The notes under the pieces are model-generated. The model saw only the letters and a program-made list of their open reading frames with translations. It searched no databases and was not told the origin of the DNA. Source: Natrarchaeobius oligotrophus (GTDB lineage: Archaea; Halobacteriota; Halobacteria; Halobacteriales; Natrialbaceae). From it: a stretch of DNA of 64,000 bases. The DNA lies in assembly GCF_003841465.1 (NCBI RefSeq), contig NZ_REFZ01000015.1, positions 1 to 64,000 of the forward strand, written 5' to 3'. Every line of letters begins with the position of its first letter. The stretch's first letter is position 1. A program made the translations under genes and the position numbers. Below are positions 25,867 to 34,087 of this stretch, in pieces.

Positions 25867-26568
25867 CTACGCCGGCTCGACGAGAAGCATCTCCGTCGAA
25901 CCAGAGAGGAACTCGAACGGCGTCGCCGTAACGCTCACGCCGTACCCCTCGTCTTCGAGGACCTCGACGACGCCGTCGAGATGACGGGATTGCGTCCCGT
26001 CGAACGCCTGTAGCGGATACACCCGCACTTCGTCGGTTGCGACCCGTGCGAGTTCGCGCAGTGAATCGAGGTGAAACTCGCGATCGAAGCGATCGTCGTA
26101 CAGAAACAGGAGGTGCGACGAGAGAACGACCGAGACCGAGTCCGTGGCGAACGGGAGCGACGGGAGGGCGGCGGCGACGTACCGTCCTGAACTAGCAGCG
26201 CTCACGTAATCCGTAACGAATCGCTCCGACGCGCGTCTGAGATATCGATCCCGCTTTGCGGGGGACCCGTAAAACGACCACTCGAACAGGTCGCGTTTCT
26301 CGCGGAGCTGTTCGACGGCGGCCTCGCGATCGGTTCGACAGCGACGCGCCAGTTCGCCCGGCGGGACGCGGTACACCACGTCGGCACCGACGGCGTCGAT
26401 CCCGCGCTCGGTCGCTGTAACGACGAACGACGCGACCCCGGACGGACAGTCGAGTATCCGTTTCCCCTCGAGTTCGGCCGGCTCGAGGTCGAACATCGCG
26501 ACGTACTCCTCGAACGTTCGCCCGACGATGGCACAGTCGGTGACTTCGTACGCCGTCGAATTTGCCAT
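25867..26568 (-). CDS. Class I SAM-dependent methyltransferase-like protein
   Basis: 233 residues. Motif I appears as GKRILDCPSGVASFVVTATERGIDAVGAD; a later SDSVSVVLSSHLLFLYDD-type segment and DEVRVYPLQAFDG fit the strands of the Rossmann-like fold. The acidic residue after motif I is Asp in VGADVVY. The substrate is unknown. It is divergent from the RNA methyltransferase gene, with a 143-nt AT-rich region between them carrying TATA-like boxes for both. Confidence 0.75.
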   Translation of the reverse strand: MANSTAYEVTDCAIVGRTFEEYVAMFDLEPAELEGKRILDCPSGVASFVVTATERGIDAVGADVVYRVPPGELARRCRTDREAAVEQLREKRDLFEWSFYGSPAKRDRYLRRASERFVTDYVSAASSGRYVAAALPSLPFATDSVSVVLSSHLLFLYDDRFDREFHLDSLRELARVATDEVRVYPLQAFDGTQSRHLDGVVEVLEDEGYGVSVTATPFEFLSGSTEMLLVEPA

Positions 26569-26711
26569 ACACTCTCAATTACTGTGTATACATATACATT
26601 GCTGTACTATTTCATTCAATATACTCCACAACTGGCTATCTGACGATCACCTGCGTGATCCACCACCGCGCTTCGAAACCCACAAGCGCCGTGGCCGGCA
26701 AGCGCTATCCA

Positions 26712-27623
26712 ATGGAGCCACTCGAGCGGTATCGGCCGATCGTCGACGAGTTCGAGTCGTTTCTCGCGGCGTGCGAGCGACCGCTCGGAAACGCGGTTCG
26801 GGTGAACACGATCAAGGCGTCCGTCGAGCGGGCGACGGCCGCGCTCGAGGACGAAGGGGTCGAATTCGAACGGGCGTCGTGGAACCCGCGCGTGTTGCGC
26901 CTCGAGACGGACTCGCCGGGATCGACGTGGTCGTCCGTCCACGGCTTTACCCACGGACAGGAGGAGGTCTCGGCCGTGCCGCCGATCGTCCTCGATCCCC
27001 AGCCGGGCGAGCGGGTGTGGGACTGCTGTGGCGCACCCGGCGGGAAGGCGACGCAGATCGCGGCGCTGATGGACGACCGGGGAACCGTCGTGGCAAACGA
27101 CAACAACCTCGGTCGCATCTCCGCGCTGCGGTTCAACGCCGAACGGCTGGGGGCGACGAGCCTCGCGGTGACGAACGCCGACGCCAGAAACTACTCGCTG
27201 AAGCCGTTTCCGTTCGACGCGTTCGATCGCACGCTCGTCGACGCTCCCTGTTCCTGCGAGGGGACGATCCGGAAGAATCCCGACGCGCTCGACGACTGGT
27301 CCGAAGGTCACCTCCACTCGGTCGCCGGCATCCAGAAGGGCATCCTCCGTCGGGCGATACAGACGACGCGCGAGGGCGGCACCGTCGTCTACTCGACCTG
27401 TACGTTCGCGCCGGAGGAGAACGAAGCCGTCGTCCAGCACGCCATCGAGAACGAGCCCTGTCGCGTCGTCGACTTCGATCTCGACCTCGAGTACGCGCCC
27501 GGCCTCCGGGAGTGGAACGGCGAGACGTTCGACCCGACGCTCGAGCGGGCCGCGCGCATCTATCCCCACCACAACGACACCGGCGGCTTCTTCGTCGCGA
27601 AACTCGAGGTGACCGCCGAATGA
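26712..27623 (+). CDS. RNA 5-methylcytosine methyltransferase (NOL1/NOP2/Sun family)
   Basis: 303 residues. It methylates cytosine in tRNA or rRNA. The SAM site is WDCCGAPGGKATQIAALM; the catalytic pair is Cys in VDAPCSCEGT (motif IV) and Cys in YSTCTFAPEENE (motif VI). PHHNDTGGFFVAKLE is the conserved end. The usual extra RNA-binding module is absent from this chain and is probably supplied by the next gene, which overlaps it by 4 nt. ATG 26712 (MEPLERYRPIVDEF) is chosen as the upstream open frame is not protein-like. Confidence 0.92.
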   Translation: MEPLERYRPIVDEFESFLAACERPLGNAVRVNTIKASVERATAALEDEGVEFERASWNPRVLRLETDSPGSTWSSVHGFTHGQEEVSAVPPIVLDPQPGERVWDCCGAPGGKATQIAALMDDRGTVVANDNNLGRISALRFNAERLGATSLAVTNADARNYSLKPFPFDAFDRTLVDAPCSCEGTIRKNPDALDDWSEGHLHSVAGIQKGILRRAIQTTREGGTVVYSTCTFAPEENEAVVQHAIENEPCRVVDFDLDLEYAPGLREWNGETFDPTLERAARIYPHHNDTGGFFVAKLEVTAE

Positions 27624-28144
27624 CCGACGACGAAGCGGGCGGAACGCAAAACGATGGCCAGCGATTCGATCGATTGCCGACGACGGCGGCCGAGCGAACC
27701 GTCGAGGGACGCGCCAGCCGACGCGAGGTCCTCGAGTACTTCGGGGACCGGTTCGGGATTTCGCCCGAGACGTTCGACGACTACACGTTCTGGGAGAAGG
27801 GAGCGGGGAAGATCTGGATCTACGCCGGCGAGGCGTCCTCGCCGGTCGAGATCGAAGCCATCGGCATGACCTGCCTGCGCACGCGCCAGGAACACTGGAA
27901 ACCGACGACCGATTTCGTCCAGCGCTTCGGCCGTCACGCGAGCGAGTGCGTGATCGAACTCGAACCCGAGGCCGCGCGACGGTTCGTCGCCGGCGAGGAC
28001 CAGGAACTCGAGTGGGACGGCGACTGGGGATACCTCGTCGTCGCCCACGAACTGGCCGGCGACCTCGAGCCGATCGGCGTGGGACTGTACGTCCACGGCG
28101 AACTGCGCTCGATGGTTCCGAAAGGACGGCAGCGGGTGTTGTGA
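27620..28144 (+). CDS. PUA-like RNA-binding partner of RNA methyltransferase (possibly DUF7122)
   Basis: 174 residues. Its start overlaps the methyltransferase stop (ATGA), so the two are coupled. RREVLEYFGDRFGISPETFDDYTFWEKGAGKIWIYA resembles the PUA-type module that follows the catalytic domain in bacterial RsmF enzymes. IEAIGMTCLRTRQEHWKPTTDFVQRFG and GYLVVAHELAGDLEPIGVGLYVHGELRSMVPKGR continue the fold. I infer that it gives RNA binding to the enzyme in trans. Confidence 0.75.
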   Translation: MTDDEAGGTQNDGQRFDRLPTTAAERTVEGRASRREVLEYFGDRFGISPETFDDYTFWEKGAGKIWIYAGEASSPVEIEAIGMTCLRTRQEHWKPTTDFVQRFGRHASECVIELEPEAARRFVAGEDQELEWDGDWGYLVVAHELAGDLEPIGVGLYVHGELRSMVPKGRQRVL

Positions 28145-28220
28145 GGCGACGGGAACGCTACACCAGCCCCGACGATGAATCGCTGTCGTCGCGGCTTCTC
28201 ACGTGGAAACCGCGCGAAAC

Positions 28221-29084
28221 TCAGAACGGATCGCTTCGGGCACCGGATTCGTGTACTCGAGCCGCCTCGCCGTCGAGAAACCGCCGCACCCAGTTGTCGA
28301 ACGCCTCCTTTCGCTCGAGGTACGCGCCGTGGCGGGCGTTCCGGAACATCGCGAGCTGCGCGTCGGGGAGACCAGCGTGGGTCTCTCTGAGGATCGATTC
28401 GGGGAAGAACGGATCGTCGTCGCCGCCGACGACGAGCGTTCGAGTTTCGATTTCGTCGAGACCGTCCGTCCCGTCGTACTCGAGGACGGCGTCGAACGAA
28501 ACGACGACGTCGCGCGGATCGGCGGGCGTCGGCGGTCGCAGCCTGCCGACCGTTCGCGACAGCGTCGGGTAGAGCCGTCGGCGCGTTCCGGTGTGCATCC
28601 GCTCGAGCAGTTGCGATCGAATCTCGACCCACTCGCGTTCGATCGCTTTCGTCCGGAGCGAGCGGATGGTCGGTCTCGCGGCGGCCGCGAGCCGACAGCC
28701 CGAGACGGCGACGACGAGGCGCTCGACGAGGTCGGGTCGCAATCTGGCCAGTTCCTGGCCGATCAGGCCGCCCATCGAAACGCCGAGCACCGCCGCCGGA
28801 CCGACGTGGGCCTCGAGGACGCGGGCGTAGTCCCGCGCCATCGACGTGACCGATCGGCCGTCGCCGAGCCCGCGCGGCCGGCTCACGACCCAGACGGTGT
28901 ACTCGTCGAGGAATCGCCGGAACGACGCGCGGGCCGCGAGCGCCCCGATCCGACCGTACTCGCCGTCGAACATCGCGTCGCCGATCCCGGGAACCACCAG
29001 CAGCGTCTTCGGTCCGTCTCCGACCCGGACGTAGGGGTACGCGCCAGCCAGCCGTCCCGTCTCGGAACGAATTGGAGTGAGCAT
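28221..29084 (-). CDS. Alpha/beta hydrolase
   Basis: 287 residues. Nucleophile Ser in GVSMGGLIGQELA, an acid in VVGGDDDPFFPE and His in NARHGAYLERKE give a complete triad. LLVVPGIGDAMFDGEY carries the oxyanion region. Likely an esterase or C-C hydrolase with unknown substrate. ATG 29084 (MLTPIRSETGRL) is preferred; upstream codons in the open frame are not protein-like. Confidence 0.82.
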   Translation of the reverse strand: MLTPIRSETGRLAGAYPYVRVGDGPKTLLVVPGIGDAMFDGEYGRIGALAARASFRRFLDEYTVWVVSRPRGLGDGRSVTSMARDYARVLEAHVGPAAVLGVSMGGLIGQELARLRPDLVERLVVAVSGCRLAAAARPTIRSLRTKAIEREWVEIRSQLLERMHTGTRRRLYPTLSRTVGRLRPPTPADPRDVVVSFDAVLEYDGTDGLDEIETRTLVVGGDDDPFFPESILRETHAGLPDAQLAMFRNARHGAYLERKEAFDNWVRRFLDGEAARVHESGARSDPF

Positions 29085-29239
29085 TACGCCTGCCGCCTTC
29101 CACACCCTCGACGAAAATGGTTGGACCCGCGCTGGCCGGCTTCGACGGCGGTCGTCTTCTTCGTCGGATTCTGGTCGATCGGACCGGTGGACGCCATCGA
29201 TTGGTCGGTCCGAACCGACGGCATCGGTCCGGAGCGAAC

Positions 29240-30829
29240 TCACCGCTCGAGGATCGTTCCGCCGGCCAGCCCGTCCCACTCGACGCGGTAGCCGAGCCGC
29301 GAGAGCACCGCACTCGCGTCGGCGATGCCGTACACCTCGAGCGCACGCTCGGCGTCCGCGAGATCCGTTCCCGCCTCGATCTCGTCGGCGAGCGCCTCGA
29401 GGACGGACGGGCGGACCAGCGTTCGGCCGACGAGTTCGTGTTCGGGAAACGCCACGTCGGCCAGCGCGTCGACGCTGACGCCGCGTCGGTCGGCGACGTC
29501 CTCGAGCGAGATGGCCTCCTCGTCGGGAACCAGCTCCTCAGGGAGGGAGGCGGCGCTCTCGGCGACGAGCTGGCGTTCGTACTCCCGCAGGACGTCGGCA
29601 ACGTCCTTGAGGCGGACGGTGCCGGAGTACGGGATCGCCCGAAAGTCCCGGGCGGCGATCTCTTCGCCCGCCCCGAGGGACTCGTCGACGGCGACCACCA
29701 GCTCGACGTCCTCGAGTTCCTCGAGCTGTCGGAGCTTCTTCTCGACGTACTCCGGCGTCCAGAAGCCCATGATCTCGAAGTAGACCCGAAAGCCACCGTG
29801 TTCGTACTCGAAGGCGAAATCGGGGATCATCACGCGGGTTCCCGTCGCCAGCGGCTCGGGTTCGCGCACGAGGTTCCACTCGAGGTCGAGGGCGGAAAAT
29901 CTGGCCGCGAAATCGGCTTCGACCCCGCTGTCGAAGCTGACGCCCGCGATCGGTTCCGCGTCCGGAACTCGGATCGGGTCGTCGTGACAGAGCTCGAGGG
30001 AGCGTTCGGTCCCGCGGTCGTCGATCGCCGCCTCGAGCCGCCACGCCTCCGCGCCGGCGACGGTCCGCAGGAGGCGGGCGAATCGAGTCCCGTACCGCCG
30101 CGTGGCTCGAAAGAGGTGCGTGGGGCCGGTGACGACGACTTCGCGGGTGCTCACGATGCCCTCTCCCTCCGCCGCGTCTTCCGCCGCTCGGTCCTCGCCG
30201 GTCCGTCGAATCTCGTACATCAGCCGCAATCGCTTGATCGCCGACACGAGCCCCTTCGGATCGCTCGAGCGGACGCGGAGTTCGGTCGCGTCGAACAGTG
30301 CGGTCTGTGCAAGCGAGAGGTTGTACTGATCGATCAACTCGTCGGGATCCCATCGAGGGTCGGCCTCGGTCAGGACCCGTCGCTCGTCGAGGTCGGCGTA
30401 CAGCGATCGCTCGAGTTCGTCGGCCGAGAGGCCGAGCGACTCGCCGGCGCGGACGAGCGCCATCGCCCGTTCGTCCTCGGAAACGACGCCGACGGCCTCG
30501 GCCGCCTCGAACGCGGCCCGCCTGGCGCGTTCCGGATCGACCGCGGCGTCTGTCTCGAACGTCGCGTCGCGTTCGAGCAACGCTGCGAACCCCCGGACCA
30601 GCTTGAACTCGTCCGGCGCCGGGTCCCGTCCGGTACCGCCGGCCGGGTCGCGGGCGGGTTCGCGCTCGAGGTCGGCCAGGGCGTCGTCGAGCTCCCCGCG
30701 CGGGTGTCCGACGTGGCCCTGGTAGGTTCCGATCACGCGGGCCGCGAGCGGGCGGTGTTCGCGGCCGGCGAACCGCGGGTGGTAGCCGCCGCCGGCTCGC
30801 GAGACGCGAAGCAGGTCCTTCGTCAGCAT
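29240..30829 (-). CDS. Bax1-type nuclease (DUF790), XPB partner
   Basis: 529 residues. It matches the archaeal DUF790 family (Bax1), a nuclease that works with XPB helicase in nucleotide excision repair. An N-terminal region (LTKDLLRVSRAGGGYHPRF, EFKLVRGFAALLERD) recalls the family's conserved start. The nuclease core is at IPDFAFEYEHGGFRVYFEIMGFW, with Asp337, Glu352 and Lys364 giving a PD-(D/E)xK-like set. The XPB gene lies 103 nt upstream on the same strand, the classic xpb-bax1 arrangement. Confidence 0.9.
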   Translation of the reverse strand: MLTKDLLRVSRAGGGYHPRFAGREHRPLAARVIGTYQGHVGHPRGELDDALADLEREPARDPAGGTGRDPAPDEFKLVRGFAALLERDATFETDAAVDPERARRAAFEAAEAVGVVSEDERAMALVRAGESLGLSADELERSLYADLDERRVLTEADPRWDPDELIDQYNLSLAQTALFDATELRVRSSDPKGLVSAIKRLRLMYEIRRTGEDRAAEDAAEGEGIVSTREVVVTGPTHLFRATRRYGTRFARLLRTVAGAEAWRLEAAIDDRGTERSLELCHDDPIRVPDAEPIAGVSFDSGVEADFAARFSALDLEWNLVREPEPLATGTRVMIPDFAFEYEHGGFRVYFEIMGFWTPEYVEKKLRQLEELEDVELVVAVDESLGAGEEIAARDFRAIPYSGTVRLKDVADVLREYERQLVAESAASLPEELVPDEEAISLEDVADRRGVSVDALADVAFPEHELVGRTLVRPSVLEALADEIEAGTDLADAERALEVYGIADASAVLSRLGYRVEWDGLAGGTILER

Positions 30830-30932
30830 TCGTCCGCCTCTCGAGGCCCGAAAATCAAAAGTCGTGCGGACGACTGCCCGGGTTTCGACCGACGAGACGC
30901 AACGCGTCTCGAACCGTGCGATCCGAGGGTGT

Positions 30933-32513
30933 TCATCGTCGGCGCTGTGAGACGCGCTCCTCTCCGGTTTCGCTGCTGATTACCTCGTACAGCAGCGCAC
31001 GGCTTCCGTCCGATTTCGGCCGCAGGATTCGGCCCAGTCGCTGCGTGAACTCCCGCTCGCTGGCGCTGCCCGAGAGGACGACCGCGACCGACGCGTCCGG
31101 GACGTCCACGCCCTCGTCCAGCACGTTCGACGTCGCGATCCGGGTGTAGGTGCCCTCGCGGAACCGCTCGAGAAGTTCACTGCGCTCCGCGGCTCCCGTC
31201 TGGTGGGTGATCGTCGGGATCAGAAAGCGCTCGCCGACGTCGTACGCGAGGTCGTTGTGCGCCGTGAAGACGATCGTCCGCTCCCCGCGGTGGTCGTCGA
31301 GGATCCCCTCGAGCGCCTCGAGTTTGGCCTCGCTCCCGAGCATTACCTCGCGGGCGCGCTGGCGCGCGAGCAGCGCTTCCCGCGCCTCGGGATCGGTGCC
31401 GGATCGCTTGACGAGCTCCTGGTAGTCCGAGCCACTTTGCATCCGGACGTTCGACCGCGCCAGGTAGTTCGCGAACGTCTCCTGATTTCGCTCGTATGCC
31501 TCGCGCTCGTCGGGCGTCAGCCTCACCTCGAGGCGTTTGACGTCGTACGGTGCGAGGTGTTCGCCGGCGAGCTCGTCGGCGTCGACGCGGTAGACGACCG
31601 GACCGACGAGCTCCGCGATCACCTCGTGGGCGTCGTCGGGCCGTTCGAACGTGGCCGTCAGTCCCAGTCTCGCTGGCGCAGCGAGCAGGCGCGCGATCTC
31701 GCGGTACCCCTCGCCGCCGAGGTGGTGCACCTCGTCGAAGACGACCAGACCGAACCGGTCGCCGACCGAGTCCGCCTTCAGGTACGCCGAGTCGTACGTC
31801 GAGACGGTGATCGGCTCGAGACGCTGTTCGCCGCCGCCGAAGCGGCCGATCGGAACGCCCGCGGACGATCCGGTCGCCCGACGAACGCCCGAGCCGTCGC
31901 GTCCGAACTCCGCGTCGAGTTCGCGAGTCCACTGCTCGAGGAGGTCGATCGTCGGTACCACGACGAGCGTCGGTACGTTGAGCCGCGCGATCGCCTCGAG
32001 CGCGATGATCGTCTTGCCGCTGCCGGTCGGCAACTCGAGGACGCCTCTGGGGGCGGACGCCGGGTCGTCCGTTCGATTTCCCTCGCCCGCGCGGTCGGCA
32101 TCCGCCGGGGCACCCTCCTCGAGCCACGCGGAGAGCGCCTGTCGCTGGTACGGTCGGAGTTCGTACGTAGATCGGAGTTCCGGGATCGACGCCGGATCGT
32201 ACGAGCGCACCCGGTCGTCGACCGCGACGTCGGCGTCGTCGACCGACCGCCGGAGTGTGGAGTAGCGGACGGCCGGAACGCGCACGCAGTCGGAGCGAGG
32301 ATCAGCCTCGAGGTCCGACAGCGACTCGCGGAGCCGCCGCTCGAGATTCGAACCGGTCTCGAGTCCGTCGATTCGGATCGTTCCGTCCTCGTATCGGAGC
32401 TCGATCGTCCCGTCCTGGCGAGTCCTCGTCACGTGCGTCGGTCGGGGGCGAACGATCAATACACTGTCGGGATTCGTGCTGACCGAATGGACGTCGATCG
32501 GACTTGTATGCAC
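30933..32513 (-). CDS. XPB/Rad25-type DNA helicase
   Basis: About 526 residues, SF2 helicase of the XPB group. Numbered from a TTG at 32534, Walker A is LPTGSGKT (168-175), the DEVH box is at 267-270, motif III is LTATFER and motif VI is QRLGRILRPKSDG. The upstream domain STYELRPYQRQALSAWLE carries the Q-motif. It opens DNA around damage. The start is uncertain: the TTG at 32534 lies inside the grpE promoter on the other strand, so the GTG at 32513 is preferred. It is paired with Bax1 downstream. Confidence 0.9.
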   Translation of the reverse strand: MHTSPIDVHSVSTNPDSVLIVRPRPTHVTRTRQDGTIELRYEDGTIRIDGLETGSNLERRLRESLSDLEADPRSDCVRVPAVRYSTLRRSVDDADVAVDDRVRSYDPASIPELRSTYELRPYQRQALSAWLEEGAPADADRAGEGNRTDDPASAPRGVLELPTGSGKTIIALEAIARLNVPTLVVVPTIDLLEQWTRELDAEFGRDGSGVRRATGSSAGVPIGRFGGGEQRLEPITVSTYDSAYLKADSVGDRFGLVVFDEVHHLGGEGYREIARLLAAPARLGLTATFERPDDAHEVIAELVGPVVYRVDADELAGEHLAPYDVKRLEVRLTPDEREAYERNQETFANYLARSNVRMQSGSDYQELVKRSGTDPEAREALLARQRAREVMLGSEAKLEALEGILDDHRGERTIVFTAHNDLAYDVGERFLIPTITHQTGAAERSELLERFREGTYTRIATSNVLDEGVDVPDASVAVVLSGSASEREFTQRLGRILRPKSDGSRALLYEVISSETGEERVSQRRR

Positions 32514-32537
32514 GACTTCGCGCGGGGACCTCAACCC

Positions 32538-32545
32538 TTTTATTA
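32538..32545 (+). promoter_or_regulatory. TATA-like box of grpE
   Basis: TTTTATTA lies 22 nt before the grpE ATG, in the 53-nt space shared with the divergent XPB gene. The spacing fits a leaderless or near-leaderless transcript. Confidence 0.5.
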
Positions 32546-32566
32546 CCGCTGTTCCTTGAACCGAAC

Positions 32567-33715
32567 ATGAGCGAAGACGAGGGCACGAACTCCGCCGCCC
32601 AGGGCGTTTCGTCCGCGGACGAATCGGACGGGCGCGAGCCGGACGGACGCGACGGTGCGGACGGTGCGAACGCGGAATCGGAGTCGGAATCCACGTCGTC
32701 GGAAGCGAGCGAGCCGGAAGGGGATGCGGGCGACGCCGCGACCCCGACCGATGAGGTCACCAGGATCCTCGAGCGCGTGACCGAGTACGACGACGAACTC
32801 GCAGCGCGGATCAACGCGATCGTCGACGACGTTACCGAGCTGTCGACTACGGTCGAACACCAGCGCGAGGAACTCGAGGACCTCTCGGAACGCGTCGAGG
32901 CCCAGGCCGAAACGATCGAAGAGCTACAGGCCGAACTCGAAGAGCGCGAGCGGGCGCTCGCCGAGCGGGACGAACGACTCGAGGAGTACGACGACGAAGT
33001 CGAGGAGCTGAAAAACCGCCTCAAGCGAAAGCAGGCTGACTTCCAGAACTACAAGAAGCGCGCGAAAAAGCGCCAACAACAGATCCAGGATCGGGCGACG
33101 GAAGATCTCGTGGGTCGGCTCATCGGCGTCCGGGACAACCTCAAACGCGCGCTCGAGGACGAAGGTGGCGACGTCGAGGACCTCCGACAGGGCGTCGAGA
33201 TGACCCTCCGAGAGTTCGACCGCGTGCTCGAAGACGAGAACGTCTCGGAGATCGATCCGGAGCCGGGCACCGAGACCGACCCCCAGCGCCACGAGGTCAT
33301 GATGAAAGTCGACAGCGGACAGCCGGAAGGGACGATCGCGGAGGTCTACACGCCGGGCTACGAGATGGGCGACAAGGTCATCCAGAACGCTCAGGTGACG
33401 GTCTCGAACGGAGAACTCGAGGAGGAATCCGCGGAGACGGACGCGGAGTCGAACGGCGGCGACGACGAAGACGGCGACTCGAGCGGACCGGCTGACGCCG
33501 AAACGGACGAGTCAGTCGACGACGACGCCGACGAAGCGATCGAACTCGGCGGCGAAGTCGAAGGGGACGACGGCTCGAGCGAGACGGGCGACGACTTCCA
33601 GCGCGATGACGGCGACGCAGATGGTGTACCGAAACGCAACGGGAGCGGGACGGACGACGAGGGTGCGGACGACAGCGCGGACGACAACCCGGACGACGGC
33701 TCGAGCGACAGCTGA
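32567..33715 (+). CDS. grpE: GrpE, nucleotide exchange factor of DnaK
   Basis: 382 residues, about twice the bacterial length. Residues 1-65 are acidic and low-complexity. Residues about 85-170 are a long coiled coil (VEHQREELEDLSERVEAQAE and following) leading into KQADFQNYKKRAKKR. The GrpE head follows (RLIGVRDNLKRALED, GVEMTLREFDRVLED, QRHEVMMKVDSGQPEGTIAEVY, GYEMGDKVIQNAQVTVS). The last 105 residues are another acidic tail. It releases ADP from DnaK, the next gene downstream. Confidence 0.93.
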   Translation: MSEDEGTNSAAQGVSSADESDGREPDGRDGADGANAESESESTSSEASEPEGDAGDAATPTDEVTRILERVTEYDDELAARINAIVDDVTELSTTVEHQREELEDLSERVEAQAETIEELQAELEERERALAERDERLEEYDDEVEELKNRLKRKQADFQNYKKRAKKRQQQIQDRATEDLVGRLIGVRDNLKRALEDEGGDVEDLRQGVEMTLREFDRVLEDENVSEIDPEPGTETDPQRHEVMMKVDSGQPEGTIAEVYTPGYEMGDKVIQNAQVTVSNGELEEESAETDAESNGGDDEDGDSSGPADAETDESVDDDADEAIELGGEVEGDDGSSETGDDFQRDDGDADGVPKRNGSGTDDEGADDSADDNPDDGSSDS

Positions 33716-33748
33716 GATCACCGTCACCGGTCAGTGCAGACGGTGATC
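33716..33748 (+). terminator. Stem-loop after grpE
   Basis: GATCACCGT (33716-33724) and ACGGTGATC (33740-33748) form a perfect 9-bp stem directly after the grpE stop; a TTTT run follows about 35 nt later. It may end or protect the grpE transcript. Confidence 0.4.
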
Positions 33749-34052
33749 GGCCAGCTTTCGAGACCGTCCGGAGTCAGCTCGGGTTTTGACCGCTTCGGCT
33801 CTTTTCGGTCCAACTCGAGCGTTCGAAACGCGAGCCGCAAACGCACGCTCACGATCAGCCACTCGAGCCACAGTGCGAGGACGAGGCCGATGGCTCATCC
33901 GGATTACTGTACCGGTGCATCCGCCGCCCGGGTCGCGGGTGCGCCGGTACTGACGGACAGGAAACCGTATCAGTTCCCTCAATCGACCGTCTCGAGCTCG
34001 CCACCCGCGACTCGAGCGGTTTTTATTCGGCGGTTCGGCCCGGCTAGTAACC

Positions 34053-34059
34053 TTTAAAA
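34053..34059 (+). promoter_or_regulatory. TATA box of dnaK
   Basis: TTTAAAA lies 28 nt before the ATG at 34088, the spacing of a leaderless haloarchaeal promoter. dnaK is thus expressed independently of grpE. Confidence 0.6.
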
Positions 34060-34087
34060 CAAAGTGCGCACAATACCCCTCACAACA

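Larger units (their letters stand above)
33716..34087. other. grpE-dnaK intergenic region
   Basis: 372 nt containing the grpE stem-loop at its start and the dnaK promoter at its end. No gene recognised between. Confidence 0.5.

Noticed and set aside
26528-28144. 538-residue plus-strand frame across the RNA methyltransferase
   Set aside because: It is out of frame through the methyltransferase; only the part from 27620 is a real gene.
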